Part shown: one piece after another, positions 1 to 10,110 of the stretch | Numbering within the stretch: the stretch's first letter is position 1 | Layout of the letters: every line of letters starts with the position of its first letter | Assembly (NCBI RefSeq): GCF_009763255.1 | Contig: NZ_WSJB01000007.1 | Coordinates: forward strand, 1-64,000 | DNA length: 64,000 bases | Source: Bordetella sp. 02P26C-1 | Lineage (GTDB): Bacteria; Pseudomonadota; Gammaproteobacteria; Burkholderiales; Burkholderiaceae_B | Reading direction: 5' to 3' | Position numbers and translations under genes: made by a program | Notes under the pieces: model-generated | The model's database searches: none | Told to the model about the DNA's origin: nothing | What the model saw: the letters and a program-made list of their open reading frames with translations, nothing else

Positions 1-98
1 ACCACGTGGTGTTGGAGCGGGGGCGCGTGGTTTGGACGGGGGATTCTGCGGCGTTGGATGGGGATCGGGGGGTTTGGGAGCGCTATCTGGGCGTGTGA
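1..98 (+). CDS. C-terminal fragment of LivF-type ABC transporter ATP-binding protein
   Basis: Reading frame 3 is open from the window edge to TGA at 96-98 and gives a 31-residue tail with VLERGRVV, TGD and a terminal YLGV. That pattern, an E.G.VV strand followed by a YLG ending, is the usual C-terminus of LivF, the second ATPase of branched-chain amino acid/aromatic acid ABC importers. No Walker motifs fall inside the window, so the call rests on the tail alone. It lies upstream of, and on the same strand as, an aromatic-CoA operon, which would suit an importer for the aromatic acid. The other two frames here translate to Gly/Cys-rich nonsense. Confidence 0.65.
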   Translation, partial: HVVLERGRVVWTGDSAALDGDRGVWERYLGV

Positions 99-252
99 GT
101 GCGGGGTGTACCTGCGGCGCTCGTAGCTCGGGGGCTGTAGGTTTTGCATTGGCTGGGCTGTGCATGACTCGGCTTTATCTGTGTGGAGCGCTCGTGCCTC
201 TTCTGGGGCGCGCTTCTTTCTGCTTGCCGTGGGCGTGGTTCTTTCTTTTGGC

Positions 253-412
253 GTCGAGCCGAGGCACTCGGGCCGCGAGGGCTTCACAAAGCCGGTCCGG
301 CGCCCGGGCGCCGGACACCGCGTCGCTCGTCTCGTCCGCGCCTTCGCGCTCCCTTCGACTTCCGCTCGCTCGGCTTTGAGGCGCCCTCGCGGCCCGATTG
401 CCTCGACTCGAC
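253..412. repeat. Long imperfect inverted repeat, element A
   Basis: The arms at 253-294 and 371-412 are reverse complements at 37 of 42 positions; the longest uninterrupted match is 15 nt (268-282 with 383-397). The 76-nt loop contains a perfect 22-nt palindrome at 295-316 centred on CCCGGG. As RNA this would be a long rod with a second hairpin in its head. It lies in a non-coding gap and has no U-tract, so a simple terminator is unlikely. Its function is unknown. Confidence 0.75.
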
Positions 413-505
413 TCGCGTTGGCGCAGATTGGAGCGGCGTTGGGACGAATGGTGTGCTTGGCGTTTTGATGCAGCGCGTTCTGGGGATGGAAGATGGTGTG
501 GGGCT

Positions 506-540
506 GCTAATGGCGGGCGCCCTGCGCGCCCGCCATTAGC
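506..540. terminator. Strong hairpin, terminator-like, no U-tract
   Basis: GCTAATGGCGGGCGC (506-520) pairs perfectly with 526-540 around the loop CCTGC. The same loop and GGGC/GCCC closure occur in the clear terminator at 46157-46189. There is no run of T on either side, so this may be a terminator remnant, a processing site or an RNA-stability hairpin. Confidence 0.5.
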
Positions 541-741
541 TATCGAATAGTTGAAGGGGAAGGGCTCGGTGCGGTGGCGTGCTGCGTCTCGTCTCGTTTC
601 GGCTTGTCGCGCCGCGCCGTGTCGGGCGGTACGGTGCCGACGGCGAGTTTTGCGTCCGACATGCTGCTGTTGTCGTGGGATAGGCAGGTTCGTCGGCGCT
701 TGTGCCGGGTAGGGCGGGGGGCTCTGTTCTTGTTTGAATGC

Positions 742-770
742 TTGCGCGGGAAATTTTCAGGCTATATAGT
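742..770 (+). promoter_or_regulatory. Possible sigma70 promoter for the aromatic-CoA operon
   Basis: TTGCGC at 742-747 and TATAGT at 765-770 are 17 bp apart, about 64 nt upstream of the ATG at 834, in a locally AT-rich patch of an otherwise GC-rich gap. It is a pattern match only. No regulator gene lies next to the operon in the window. Confidence 0.35.
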
Positions 771-833
771 TGAAGCCTAAACTAACTTGGTGCCCCGGCT
801 TGCCGGGTGACTTTCCGGTCGCGGAGTGGTGTC

Positions 834-3200
834 ATGAAAATTGTTTGCCTGGGCGGTGGCCCTGCCGGTCTCTATTTTGGGTTGCTGATGAAGCTGCAGA
901 ACCCAGAGAATGAGGTGACGGTGGTTGAGCGAAACCGGCCGTATGACACGTTTGGCTGGGGGGTGGTGTTCTCTGACGCGACGATGGATAACCTGCGTCA
1001 GGCGGACCCTGTTTCGGCGCAGACGATCGGGGACGCGTTTAATCATTGGGACGATATCGAAATTCACTTCAAGGGCGAAAGTATTCGCACGAGTGGTCAC
1101 GGGTTTATCGGTATCGGACGCAAAAAGTTGCTGAACATCTTGCAGCAGCGCTGCGAAGATGTGGGCGTAAAGCTCGTGTTCGAAACGTTTGTGCAGGACG
1201 ATCAGGCCGCCGCGCAGCAGTATGACGCGGATTTGGTGATCGCTTCGGACGGGTTGAATAGCCTGGTGCGCAAACGTTATGCGGATACTTTTCACCCGGA
1301 TATCGACACGCGGCGCTGCCGGTTTGTGTGGCTGGGAACGACGAAGGTGTTTGATGCCTTTACGTTCGCGTTTGTGCAGACGGAGCACGGCTGGTTCCAA
1401 GCGCATGCGTATCGGTTCGAGGATGGACTGTCGACGTTTATCGTCGAGACGCCGGAGGAGACCTGGCAGGCGGCAGGCATCGGCGAGATGAGTCAGGAGG
1501 AAGGGATCGCCTTTTGCGAAAAGCTCTTCGCGCCGTGGCTGGACGGGCACAAGCTGATGAGTAACGCCGCGCATTTGCGCGGGGCGGCGATCTGGATTCA
1601 GTTTCCTCGCGTGATCTGCAATACCTGGGTGCGGTGGAATACGCTGCAGACGCCGCGCGGCGAACGACGGGTGCCCGTGGTGTTGATGGGAGATGCCGCG
1701 CATACGGCGCACTTCTCGATCGGGTCGGGGACGAAGCTGGCGCTTGAGGACGCTATCGAGTTGGCGCGGTGTCTGAAGGGGGCCGAAGGCGGTCTGGAAC
1801 AGGGGCTGCAACACTATGAGGATGTGCGCAGCGTCGAGGTGCTGAAAATTCAGAACGCGGCGCGTAATTCAACGGAGTGGTTCGAAAACATCAAACGCTA
1901 TGCGGATCTGGAGCCGGAGCAGTTTGCTTATTCGTTGCTGACGCGTTCGCAACGGATCTCGCACGAGAATCTGCGGCTGCGCGATCCGAAATGGTTGAAC
2001 GGGTATGAGTTGCGGCTGGCGCAACGGGCGGCGGCGCAGGCCAATACCGAAGCGCCGGCAGAGGGCAACGCTGCGCCTTTGCCTATGCTCACGCCATATC
2101 GCGCGCGTAGCGTTACGTTGAAAAATCGCATTGTGGTCTCGCCGATGGCGATGTATTCGTGCGTGGACGGCGTGCCGGGTGAGTTTCATCTGGTGCACCT
2201 GGGCGCGCGCGCCTTGGGTGGCGCGGGGCTGGTGATGGTGGAGATGACATGTCCTTCGCCTGACGCGCGTATTACGCCGGGATGTCCTGGGCTGTGGAAT
2301 GACGAGCAGGTCGATGCGTTTGCGCGCATCGTGGATTTTGTGCACGGACAGACAGACGCCTGCCTGGGTGTGCAGTTGGGGCATGCGGGGCGCAAGGGCT
2401 CGACGCAAGTTGGCTGGGAGCAGATGGATCATCCGTTGCCAACGGACAATTGGCCGCTGATGTCGGCGTCGCCGTTGCCGTATTTGCCGGGTATATCGCA
2501 AACGCCTCGCGCGATGACCCGCGAAGACATGGATCGCGTGCGCGATGATTTCGTGGCGGCGGCGCGGCGTGCGGCGAAGGCAGGTTTTTGCTGGTTGGAG
2601 TTGCACTGCGCGCACGGCTATTTGTTGTCCAGCTTCATCTCGCCGATCACCAATCAACGTGACGACGAATATGGTGGCACGCTGGAGAACCGCCTGCGTT
2701 ATCCGTTGGAAGTATTCCGCGCGGTGCGCGAGGTGTGGCCCGAAAAGCTGCCGATGTCGGTGCGTATCTCCGCGCACGATTGGGTCGAGGGCGGCATCAC
2801 GGCTGATGACGCGGTTGAGATCGCGCGCTATTTCAAGGCGGCCGGCGCCGATATGATCGACTGCTCTTCAGGTCAGGTTAGCCCGGATCAATCACCGGTG
2901 TATGGACGCATGTATCAAACTCCGTTCGCGGATCGCGTGCGCAATGAGGCCGGGATTCCCACTATTGCCGTGGGGGCCATCTTCGAGGCCGATCACGTCA
3001 ACGGCATCATCGCATCGGGACGCGCGGATCTGTGCGCACTGGCGCGCCCACATTTGGCCGATGCGTCCTGGACGCTGCGCGAAGCGGCTCGCGTGGGCTA
3101 TCGCGACACGGCTTGGCCCGTGCAGTACGCAGCGGGCAAGCGCCAACTGGAAACGAACTTCGAGCGTGCCGCGATGATGGCGCAAATGGATGCGAAATGA
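834..3200 (+). CDS. Fused aryl-CoA monooxygenase / OYE-type reductase (2-aminobenzoyl-CoA monooxygenase/reductase or salicylyl-CoA 5-hydroxylase type)
   Basis: A 788-residue two-domain flavoprotein. Residues 1 to about 400 form an FAD aromatic hydroxylase with GGGPAG at 7-12, an ASDG motif near 137 and GDAAH near 286. After an Ala/Pro/Glu-rich linker near 400-415, the rest is an Old Yellow Enzyme-type FMN reductase with HCAHGYL near 591 and YGGTLENR. This architecture is known from 2-aminobenzoyl-CoA monooxygenase/reductase of Azoarcus evansii, which hydroxylates and then reduces the CoA-bound ring; databases often call relatives bifunctional salicylyl-CoA 5-hydroxylase/oxidoreductase. The start at ATG 834 has GGAG 7 nt upstream and puts the FAD motif at the N-terminus; an earlier in-frame start at 807 would add nine residues. 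The stop overlaps the next start (ATGA). The true substrate cannot be read from sequence. Confidence 0.9.
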   Translation: MKIVCLGGGPAGLYFGLLMKLQNPENEVTVVERNRPYDTFGWGVVFSDATMDNLRQADPVSAQTIGDAFNHWDDIEIHFKGESIRTSGHGFIGIGRKKLLNILQQRCEDVGVKLVFETFVQDDQAAAQQYDADLVIASDGLNSLVRKRYADTFHPDIDTRRCRFVWLGTTKVFDAFTFAFVQTEHGWFQAHAYRFEDGLSTFIVETPEETWQAAGIGEMSQEEGIAFCEKLFAPWLDGHKLMSNAAHLRGAAIWIQFPRVICNTWVRWNTLQTPRGERRVPVVLMGDAAHTAHFSIGSGTKLALEDAIELARCLKGAEGGLEQGLQHYEDVRSVEVLKIQNAARNSTEWFENIKRYADLEPEQFAYSLLTRSQRISHENLRLRDPKWLNGYELRLAQRAAAQANTEAPAEGNAAPLPMLTPYRARSVTLKNRIVVSPMAMYSCVDGVPGEFHLVHLGARALGGAGLVMVEMTCPSPDARITPGCPGLWNDEQVDAFARIVDFVHGQTDACLGVQLGHAGRKGSTQVGWEQMDHPLPTDNWPLMSASPLPYLPGISQTPRAMTREDMDRVRDDFVAAARRAAKAGFCWLELHCAHGYLLSSFISPITNQRDDEYGGTLENRLRYPLEVFRAVREVWPEKLPMSVRISAHDWVEGGITADDAVEIARYFKAAGADMIDCSSGQVSPDQSPVYGRMYQTPFADRVRNEAGIPTIAVGAIFEADHVNGIIASGRADLCALARPHLADASWTLREAARVGYRDTAWPVQYAAGKRQLETNFERAAMMAQMDAK

Positions 3201-3988
3201 ACGCAGTAAATAAACCCTTGGCCGGGCGGCATGCGCTGGTGACGGGCGGGGCTCGAGGCATCGGTCTGGCCTGCGCGCGTGCGCTGCAGCAGCGCGGCGC
3301 ATCCTTGACCCTGCTGGGTCGGGACGCGGGAGCCTTGAATCAAGCGGTGGCCATGCTGGCCGGGGATGGTCGGGTGCACGCGGTGGTGGCTGACATCGCG
3401 GATGCGACCTCGGTGCAGGAGGCATTCGAGCTTGCCTTCAAGCAGGGCGGCGCGATCGATGTGCTGGTCAACAACGCGGGTCAGGCGGTCAGCCAGCGGT
3501 TTGAACGCACGGATGCGGCGCTGTGGCAGTCGATGATCGCGGTGAATTTGAACGGTACGTATCACTGCACGCAGGCCGTGCTGCCAGGCATGGTGGCGGC
3601 GGGCTGGGGACGCATCATCAACGTGGCCAGCACGGCGGGTCTTATCGGTTATCCCTACGTCAGCGCCTACTGCGCGGCGAAACACGGCGTGGTGGGCTTG
3701 ACCCGCGCGTTGGCCTTGGAAGTGGCACGCAAGGGCGTGACAGTCAACGCCGTCTGCCCCGGATTCACCGAAACCGACATCGTGCGCGAAGCGGTGAACA
3801 ACATTGTCAGTAAGACGGGCCGCACGCCAGAAGCCGCACGCGAAGAACTCGCCGCCCGCAACCCGCAGGGCCGTCTGGTGCAGGCCGAGGAAGTCGCGGA
3901 AACCGTGGCATGGCTGGCGTTGCCCGCTTCCTCGTCCATCAACGGTCAGGCGATCGCCGTCGATGGTGGCGAAGTGATGACGGGATAA
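3197..3988 (+). CDS. SDR-family NAD(P)-dependent dehydrogenase (probable 3-hydroxyacyl-CoA dehydrogenase step)
   Basis: 263 residues, the usual SDR length. The cofactor motif TGGARGIG is at 16-23 and NNAG follows further in; the catalytic triad is S145, Y158 and K162 (YCAAK). By position it should oxidise a hydroxyl on the CoA-bound, dearomatised ring, as the corresponding dehydrogenase does in the anthranilate-CoA pathway. The start overlaps the stop of the fused flavoprotein by 4 nt (ATGA), so translation is probably coupled. The acetoacetyl-CoA reductase-like family is broad, so the substrate is an inference from the operon. Confidence 0.85.
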   Translation: MNAVNKPLAGRHALVTGGARGIGLACARALQQRGASLTLLGRDAGALNQAVAMLAGDGRVHAVVADIADATSVQEAFELAFKQGGAIDVLVNNAGQAVSQRFERTDAALWQSMIAVNLNGTYHCTQAVLPGMVAAGWGRIINVASTAGLIGYPYVSAYCAAKHGVVGLTRALALEVARKGVTVNAVCPGFTETDIVREAVNNIVSKTGRTPEAAREELAARNPQGRLVQAEEVAETVAWLALPASSSINGQAIAVDGGEVMTG

Positions 3989-4038
3989 CACCTCGGCCCG
4001 CCCAAACATTACCCGGAATGCTCTAAGCAGGAGACATC

Positions 4039-4896
4039 ATGAGTGCAGCGCCCCAGCAACATACGATGAAGCATCATCGTCGCCCCTACGCCGATTACGC
4101 GGCACGTACCTTTCTGTGGGAGGTGTCATCCGACGGCAAGGTGGCCACCATCACGCTGAATCGCCCTGAACGCAAGAATCCGCTGACTTTCGATTCCTAC
4201 GCCGAGCTGCGCGACCTGTTTCGCGCGCTGTCGTATGCCACCGATATCAAGGTCGTTGTGGTGACGGGCGCGGGCGGCAACTTCTGCTCGGGCGGCGATG
4301 TCCACGAGATCATCGGGCCGTTGACGAAAATGAGCATGCCCGAACTGCTGGACTTCACGCGCATGACGGGCGATCTCGTCAAGGCAATGCGTGCTTGCCC
4401 ACAGCCCATTGTGGCGGCGGTCGATGGGGTTTGCGCGGGCGCGGGCGCGATGATCGCGTTGGCTTCGGATATGCGCGTGGGCACGCCAGAAGCCCGCACG
4501 GCGTTTCTCTTTACGCGTGTGGGCCTGGCTGGCGCGGATATGGGGGCATGCAGCTTGCTGCCTCGCGTGATTGGCCAAGGGCGTGCTTCCGAGTTGCTAT
4601 ACACCGGTCGCGCCATGACGGCGCAAGAAGGGTCTCAGTGGGGATTTTTCAATAGTCTGCACGAGAGCGACGAGGTCCTCGCCGCCGCGCAGAAACTTGC
4701 CGCGCAACTTGCCGCGGGGCCCACGTTTGCCCATGGCGTGACAAAGAAATTGCTGCATCAGGAATGGAATATGGGCCTGGACGAAGCGATCGAGGCCGAG
4801 GCCGAAGCGCAGGCCATCTGCATGCAGACGCGCGATTTTCATCGGGCGTATGAGGCGTTTGTCGCCAAGCAAAAGCCCGTATTCGAAGGGGATTGA
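4039..4896 (+). CDS. Enoyl-CoA hydratase/isomerase family protein
   Basis: 285 residues of crotonase fold, with about 30 extra residues at the N-terminus. The CoA/oxyanion-hole segments are seen as [10 protein letters not shown] near residue 80 and [15 protein letters not shown] near 132. Crotonases hydrate, isomerise or hydrolyse CoA thioesters; here a ring-opening or hydration step on the alicyclic CoA intermediate is likely. ATG 4039 follows an AGGAGA ribosome site. It lies 50 nt after the SDR gene and 2 nt before the acyl-CoA dehydrogenase gene. Which crotonase reaction it performs is not decidable from sequence. Confidence 0.87.
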   Translation: MSAAPQQHTMKHHRRPYADYAARTFLWEVSSDGKVATITLNRPERKNPLTFDSYAELRDLFRALSYATDIKVVVVTGAGGNFCSGGDVHEIIGPLTKMSMPELLDFTRMTGDLVKAMRACPQPIVAAVDGVCAGAGAMIALASDMRVGTPEARTAFLFTRVGLAGADMGACSLLPRVIGQGRASELLYTGRAMTAQEGSQWGFFNSLHESDEVLAAAQKLAAQLAAGPTFAHGVTKKLLHQEWNMGLDEAIEAEAEAQAICMQTRDFHRAYEAFVAKQKPVFEGD

Positions 4897-4898
4897 AG

Positions 4899-6068
4899 AT
4901 GGCCGACACGTCGTGGCTGGACTGGCCGTTTTTTGACGATCGTCATCGTGAGATGGCGGCCGAACTCGAGGCGTGGTGCGTCGATGCGTTGGCCGATATC
5001 GATCATCACGATACCGACGCTGCCTGCCGGCATCTGGTCGCTGCGCTGGGCAAAGCGGGTTGGCTGCGCTATTGCGTGCCGTCCGGACCAGACCAGTCAT
5101 GGGGTGGGGCATTGCCTCAAATCGATTCGCGCATGGTGTGCATCCTGCGCGAAACGCTGGCGCGCCATGAGGGGTTGGCGGATTTCGCGGCGGCGATGCA
5201 GGGGCTGGGCAGCGGGGCCATCGCATTGATGGGTTCGGATGAGCTGCGGCAGCGCTATTTGCCGCGTGTGGCGCGCGGCGAGGCTATCGCGGCGTTTGCC
5301 TTGTCGGAACCCGATGCCGGGTCGGATGTCGCGGCGCTATCGTGCTCGGCGCGGCTGGAGGGTGACCATTATGTGCTCGATGGGTCCAAGACCTGGATCT
5401 CGAACGGGGGCATTGCCGATTTCTATTGTGTATTCGCGCGCACCGGAGAGGCGCCTGGCGCACGGGGCATCACGGCATTCGTGGTCGATGCGGATACGCC
5501 CGGCTTGTCCGTGTCGGAGCGCATCGATGTGATCGCGCCGCACCCGCTGGCCACGTTGGTGTTCGACGAATGCCGCATTCCCGTCGCGCAACGGTTGGGC
5601 GAGCCAGGGCAGGGCTTCAAGCTCGCCATGATGACCTTGGATATTTTCCGGGCCTCGGTGGCTGCCGCCGCGCTGGGATTCGCGCGTCGCGCCCTGGATG
5701 AAGGGCTATCGCGCGCGCGCAGCCGTCATATGTTCGGCCAGACCCTCGCGGATCTGCAGATCACGCAGGCAGCGCTGGGGGATATGGCGACCGCCATTGA
5801 TTCGGCCGCGCTGCTGACTTACCGCGCTGCATGGCTGCGCGATATCAAAGGCGTACGCACCACGCGCGAGGCCGCAATGGCCAAGATGGCCGCGACCGAG
5901 TCGGCTCAGGCCGTCATCGACCGGGCCTTGCAGATGTTCGGGGGTGCCGGTGTGGTGTCGGGCGTGCCGGTGGAAAAACTCTATCGCGAGATCCGCGCGC
6001 TGCGCATTTACGAAGGCGCCACCGAGGTTCAGAAACTCATCATCGCTCGAGAACTGCTTAAAGACTAG
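4899..6068 (+). CDS. Acyl-CoA dehydrogenase family protein
   Basis: 389 residues, typical of the family. It has the FAD/substrate motif LSEPDAGSD and KTWISNGG in the middle domain, and the C-terminal YEGATEVQK segment in which E372 is at the place of the catalytic base. It would introduce or remove a CoA-conjugated double bond, passing electrons to ETF. ATG 4899 starts 2 nt after the hydratase stop (TGA AG ATG), so the two genes are co-translated. An in-frame TTG at 4893 would overlap the previous gene and was not chosen. Confidence 0.88.
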   Translation: MADTSWLDWPFFDDRHREMAAELEAWCVDALADIDHHDTDAACRHLVAALGKAGWLRYCVPSGPDQSWGGALPQIDSRMVCILRETLARHEGLADFAAAMQGLGSGAIALMGSDELRQRYLPRVARGEAIAAFALSEPDAGSDVAALSCSARLEGDHYVLDGSKTWISNGGIADFYCVFARTGEAPGARGITAFVVDADTPGLSVSERIDVIAPHPLATLVFDECRIPVAQRLGEPGQGFKLAMMTLDIFRASVAAAALGFARRALDEGLSRARSRHMFGQTLADLQITQAALGDMATAIDSAALLTYRAAWLRDIKGVRTTREAAMAKMAATESAQAVIDRALQMFGGAGVVSGVPVEKLYREIRALRIYEGATEVQKLIIARELLKD

Positions 6069-6112
6069 TTGAATCGCGATACCCGCGACGTAGCGCAAGT
6101 AAGGGGAAACAC

Positions 6113-7753
6113 ATGGAACACTCTGCTCACCAGGATACTTTTGCCCGAGACAATTTGCCGCCCGAGGAAGAGTGGCCCGAGTTTTTGCTCGATAGCCCGG
6201 ATGTGAATTACCCGACGCGCCTGAACTGCGCGGCAGAGCTGGTCGATACCATCGTGATGCGCGGCCATGGCGACCGCATCGCGCTGCGTTGGCGCGAGGG
6301 CGACGAGCAGCGCACGATGACCTACATGGAACTGCGTTCGCTCAGCAACCGCATCGCGCATGTGCTGACCGAGGACATGCAATTGGTGCCCGGCAATCGC
6401 TTGCTCTTGCGCGGACCAAACAATCCCATGATGGCGGCGTCCTGGCTGGCGGCGATCAAAGCCGGGCTGGTGACGGTGCCCACCATGCCGTTGCTGCGCT
6501 CAAAGGAACTCAAGCAGATCATCGACAAGGCGCAAGTCAGCGCGATGCTGTGCGACGCGCGGCTGCGCGAGGAGGCCGAGTTCTGCCTGCAGCCCGAGCA
6601 CGAGCACTATTGCGAATCGCTCAAGCAGGTTGTGGTGTTTAACGATGGCGGGCCCAAGTCGATGGATTCGCTGGCCGCCGACAAGTCAGATGACTTCGTT
6701 GTCTGCGACACGGCGGCCGACGATGTGTGCCTGATCGCGTTCACGAGCGGCACGACCGGCATGCCCAAAGGCTGCATGCACTTTCATCGCGATGTGCTGG
6801 CGATGTGCGATCTGTTCCCTCGTCATGTCATCAAGCCCAACGAAGACGATATCTTCTGCGGCACGCCGCCGCTGGCGTTTACGTTCGGCTTGGGCGGCTT
6901 GTTATGTTTCCCGCTGCGCGTGGGCGCCAGCGTGGTGTTGGCCGAGAAGCTGACGCCGGAAAGCCTGATGGAATTGATTCAGGATTTTCGCGCCACGATC
7001 GTATTCACGGCACCGACGTTCTATCGTCAAATGGCCGCGATCGCGAATCGCTACGACATTAGTTCGCTCAAGAAGAGCGTATCGGCGGGTGAAGCGCTGC
7101 CCGATGCGACGCGTCAGCTGTGGAAAAAGGCAACCGGTATCGAGATGATCGATGGTATCGGTGGCACGGAGATGATCCACGTATTTGTGTCCAGTGCGCC
7201 AGAAGAGGTGCGGCCCGGCGCGATCGGCAAGGTGGTTCCCGGCTATATCGCCTGCGTGGTCGATGACGACATGCAGCCGGTACCCAATGGCACGCCTGGT
7301 CGGTTGGCGATCAAGGGGCCCACCGGATGTCGCTATCTGGCCGATGAACGGCAACGGCGCTTTGTGCAGCAGGGCTGGAATCTGCCAGGCGATACGTTTA
7401 TTCAGGACGACGATGGCTATTTCTTTTATCAGGCGCGCAATGACGACATGATCGTGTCGGCCGGCTATAACATCGCGGGCCCTGAGGTCGAGGATGCGCT
7501 GTTGCGGCACGAAGCGGTTGCCGAATGTGGGGTGGTGGGCGCACCGGATGATGAGCGCGGTCAGATCGTCAAGGCGTTCGTGGTGCTCAAGCCAGATTTT
7601 GAGGCGAACGCAGAGATGGTGAAGACTTTACAGTCGTTTGTGAAAGCGACGGTGGCGCCATACAAATATCCGCGTGCAATCGAGTTTGTGGAGGCATTGC
7701 CGCGAACCGAGACGGGCAAGCTGCAGCGATTCGCGTTGCGGCAAAGAGCGTGA
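6113..7753 (+). CDS. Aryl-CoA ligase, benzoate/2-aminobenzoate-CoA ligase type
   Basis: 546 residues of the ANL adenylating superfamily. The phosphate-binding loop TSGTTGMPKG is near 212-221, the hinge YQARNDDMIVSAGYN is near 438, and the catalytic lysine is K536 in ETGKLQ. It should convert the aromatic acid, CoA and ATP to aryl-CoA, AMP and PPi, the entry step of the pathway. The opening region (EEWPEFLLDSP) resembles 2-aminobenzoate-CoA ligases as I recall them. The ribosome site is AGGGGA before ATG 6113. GTGA links its stop to the next gene. Confidence 0.85.
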   Translation: MEHSAHQDTFARDNLPPEEEWPEFLLDSPDVNYPTRLNCAAELVDTIVMRGHGDRIALRWREGDEQRTMTYMELRSLSNRIAHVLTEDMQLVPGNRLLLRGPNNPMMAASWLAAIKAGLVTVPTMPLLRSKELKQIIDKAQVSAMLCDARLREEAEFCLQPEHEHYCESLKQVVVFNDGGPKSMDSLAADKSDDFVVCDTAADDVCLIAFTSGTTGMPKGCMHFHRDVLAMCDLFPRHVIKPNEDDIFCGTPPLAFTFGLGGLLCFPLRVGASVVLAEKLTPESLMELIQDFRATIVFTAPTFYRQMAAIANRYDISSLKKSVSAGEALPDATRQLWKKATGIEMIDGIGGTEMIHVFVSSAPEEVRPGAIGKVVPGYIACVVDDDMQPVPNGTPGRLAIKGPTGCRYLADERQRRFVQQGWNLPGDTFIQDDDGYFFYQARNDDMIVSAGYNIAGPEVEDALLRHEAVAECGVVGAPDDERGQIVKAFVVLKPDFEANAEMVKTLQSFVKATVAPYKYPRAIEFVEALPRTETGKLQRFALRQRA

Positions 7754-8253
7754 GACGGCTTATGTCGCGAGAGTTGTCCGATCGCAGTGGCACATCAGAA
7801 GGCGCGCCTTTTGTCAGTCAGGTCGATGTGCGGTTTCGACATTGCGATCCGGCGGGCATCGTGTTTTATCCGCGCTATTTCGAGATGATCAATGACTTCG
7901 TCGAGGAATGGTTCGCGAATGGCCTGGGTGTGTCGTTTCACGAGCTGCATGCGGTTCGCCATATCGGCACGCCGCTGGCTTCGGTGCAGTGCGATTTCTC
8001 GGCGCCTAGTCGGTGGAATGAGACTTTGCGTCAGGAGTTACGTGTGCTGCGCATAGGCGGGGCTTCGATTAACGCGGAGGTGCGCTTTTCGGGTCCTACG
8101 GGGGATCGGCGGCTGACGGCGCGCTTGACGATAGTCACGGTGGATCTGCATAGCATGCGTTCGACGGCGATGCCTGCGGATTTGCGGGAACGCACGCGGG
8201 CTTATGTGGTGTCGGCCGCGGACGATGGAGCCGGCGATGATGGTGGTTTTTAA
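7750..8253 (+). CDS. Acyl-CoA thioesterase, 4-hydroxybenzoyl-CoA thioesterase family
   Basis: 167 residues if GTG 7750 is used; its last two bases lie in the ligase stop codon. ATG 7762 is the alternative (163 residues). A single hotdog domain carries DPAGIVFYPRYFE near residue 33, where the Asp is at the place of the 4HBT active-site residue. In this operon it probably releases CoA from stalled or dead-end aryl-CoA intermediates; catalysis of a main step is possible. The C-terminus is an Asp/Gly-rich tail of no known role. Confidence 0.8.
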   Translation: MRRLMSRELSDRSGTSEGAPFVSQVDVRFRHCDPAGIVFYPRYFEMINDFVEEWFANGLGVSFHELHAVRHIGTPLASVQCDFSAPSRWNETLRQELRVLRIGGASINAEVRFSGPTGDRRLTARLTIVTVDLHSMRSTAMPADLRERTRAYVVSAADDGAGDDGGF

Positions 8254-8271
8254 TTAGAGGATGGAGTCCCA

Positions 8272-8679
8272 ATGAATATCTTGCAACCGTCTGATTGGTT
8301 GGCGCCGCGTGGTTATTCGAACGGGGTGATGACGGAGTTGGCTGTGGGCGACCGGCTGGTGTTTGTCGGGGGTCAGGTCGGCTGGAATGGTCAGCAGCAG
8401 TTCGAGACGGATGATTTTGCCGAGCAGGTGCGGCAGGCGTTGGTGAATATCGTTGAGATATTGGCCGAAGGGGGGGGCAAGCCTGAGCATATTGTGCGGA
8501 TGACCTGGTATGTGAAGAACAAGCAGGAGTATGTGGCGGCTTATCCGGCGATTGGGAAGTACTACCGGGAGGTCATCGGGCGGCACTTTCCGTCGATGAG
8601 TGCGGTGGAGGTGGCGGATCTGGTGGAGGATCGCGCTAAGGTGGAGATCGAGGTTACTGCTGTGATTCCGGCGGCTTGA
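8272..8679 (+). CDS. RidA (YjgF/YER057c) family protein, enamine/imine deaminase type
   Basis: 135 residues, the usual family size, with FVGGQVGWNG, the VRMTWYV strand and a C-terminal KVEIEVTAV. The archetypal RidA hydrolyses reactive enamines/imines to ketones and ammonia. As last gene of the operon, 18 nt after the thioesterase, it fits a pathway in which reduction of an amino-substituted ring yields an enamine; this favours anthranilate over salicylate as substrate but does not prove it. The family's usual active-site Arg was not placed with confidence. A GGAG ribosome site precedes ATG 8272. Confidence 0.82.
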   Translation: MNILQPSDWLAPRGYSNGVMTELAVGDRLVFVGGQVGWNGQQQFETDDFAEQVRQALVNIVEILAEGGGKPEHIVRMTWYVKNKQEYVAAYPAIGKYYREVIGRHFPSMSAVEVADLVEDRAKVEIEVTAVIPAA

Positions 8680-8811
8680 TCTTTTGCTTGATTTCTCGGC
8701 CGCTTGGTTTGGGGCGGTTGGAGTCTTTAAAACGTCGGCGCGGGGCTGGGTTCGGACACGCGCTTGCTGAGGTCTCGGCGGTGCACCGCACCGCGGGCGG
8801 TTGATGCCGAC

Positions 8812-10095
8812 TTATTGTTGAAGTGTCTTGAACACGGCTTCGGCCGCGTCCAGCGTGGCGTCGATGACGCTGTCGTCGTGCGTGGCGGAGACAAAGCCGG
8901 CTTCGAATGCCGACGGCGCGAAATGTACGCCATGGTCCAGCATGCCGTGGAAGAACTTCTTGAATGCTTCGACGTTGCTGTCCGAAACTTCGGCGAACGA
9001 GGTGGGTACGGTGTCGCGGAAGTACAAGCCGAACATGCCGCCAATGGCGTCGGCCGCGAACGGGATGTTGGCGGCTTGGGCGCGCTCGCGCAGGCCGTCG
9101 GTCAGGCGCTGGGTCTGCGCGGCGAGGCGGTCGTAAAAGCCCGGTTCGCCGATCAGGCGCAAGGTGGCGAGGCCGGCTGCGACGGCTACGGGGTTGCCGG
9201 ACAGGGTGCCGGCTTGATAGACGGAGCCCAGCGGCGCCAGGTGGGCCATGATGTCGGCGCGGCCGCCCAGGGCGCCGACGGGCATGCCGCCGCCGATGAC
9301 TTTGGCCAGGGTGGTGAGGTCGGGTTTGATGCCGGTCAGGCTCTGTACGCCTTGCGGGCCGACGCGGAATCCGGTCATGACTTCGTCGAAAATCAGCACG
9401 GCGCCATGCTGGGTGCACACATCACGCAAGCCTTGCAGGAATCCCTCGACCGGTTTGATCAGGTTCATGTTGCCGGCGATGGGCTCGACGATGACACAGG
9501 CGATGTCCTTGCCGTGCTCGCTAAAGGCGGCCTGGACGGCGGTCAGGTTGTTGTATTCCAGCGTGAGGGTGTGGGACACAAATTCTGGCGGCACGCCGGC
9601 GGAGCTGGGATTGCCCAGGGTCAGCAAGCCGGAGCCGGCTTTGACGAGCAGGCTGTCGGAGTGGCCGTGGTAGCAGCCCTCGAATTTGACGATCTTGGCG
9701 CGGCCGGTCGCGCCGCGCGCGAGCCGGATGGCGGTCATGGTGGCTTCGGTGCCGGAGCTCACCAGGCGCACTTGGTCCAGCGAGGGCAGGCGTTGAATCA
9801 GGGTTTCGGCCAGCTCGACTTCGGCGGCAGTCGGGGCGCCAAAGGACAGGCCGTTCAGTGCGGCTTCGCGCACCGCTTCGATGACCTCGGGATGGGCGTG
9901 GCCGAGAATAGCCGGGCCCCAGGAGCCGACGTAGTCGATATAGCGGGTGTCTTCCTCGTCCCACACGTAGGGGCCCTCGGCGCGCTTGATGAAACGCGGG
10001 GTGCCGCCCACGGACCGGAAGGCGCGGACGGGCGAGTTGACGCCGCCAGGGATGCTGCGGCAGGCACGTTCAAAGAGTTGGGCGTTGGTCGACAT
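8812..10095 (-). CDS. hemL: Glutamate-1-semialdehyde 2,1-aminomutase
   Basis: 427 residues, full length. It isomerises glutamate-1-semialdehyde to 5-aminolevulinate in the C5 route to heme, using PLP. The PLP lysine is K265 in [13 protein letters not shown], and the N-terminus has the family phrase [11 protein letters not shown]. It lies 15 nt after thiE on the same strand and is probably the last gene of a thiD-thiE-hemL unit. It converges with the aromatic-CoA operon across 132 nt with no clear terminator. Confidence 0.96.
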   Translation of the reverse strand: MSTNAQLFERACRSIPGGVNSPVRAFRSVGGTPRFIKRAEGPYVWDEEDTRYIDYVGSWGPAILGHAHPEVIEAVREAALNGLSFGAPTAAEVELAETLIQRLPSLDQVRLVSSGTEATMTAIRLARGATGRAKIVKFEGCYHGHSDSLLVKAGSGLLTLGNPSSAGVPPEFVSHTLTLEYNNLTAVQAAFSEHGKDIACVIVEPIAGNMNLIKPVEGFLQGLRDVCTQHGAVLIFDEVMTGFRVGPQGVQSLTGIKPDLTTLAKVIGGGMPVGALGGRADIMAHLAPLGSVYQAGTLSGNPVAVAAGLATLRLIGEPGFYDRLAAQTQRLTDGLRERAQAANIPFAADAIGGMFGLYFRDTVPTSFAEVSDSNVEAFKKFFHGMLDHGVHFAPSAFEAGFVSATHDDSVIDATLDAAEAVFKTLQQ

Positions 10096-10110
10096 GGCGA
10101 AACCGAAGGT

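Larger units (their letters stand above)
99..833. other. 735-nt non-coding gap upstream of the aromatic-CoA operon
   Basis: No convincing gene. Short open frames overlap one another in all three plus frames and give Arg/Ser/Ala/Gly-rich translations, as expected of GC-rich non-coding DNA. The gap holds a large imperfect inverted repeat (253-412), a 15-bp hairpin (506-540), a possible promoter (742-770) and a small 5-bp hairpin (794-807) in the presumed leader. Confidence 0.7.

Noticed and set aside
32-780. Several open frames of 60-118 codons in the gap before the aromatic-CoA operon
   Set aside because: They overlap in all frames, give low-complexity Arg/Ser/Ala/Gly/Cys translations, and run through an inverted repeat.
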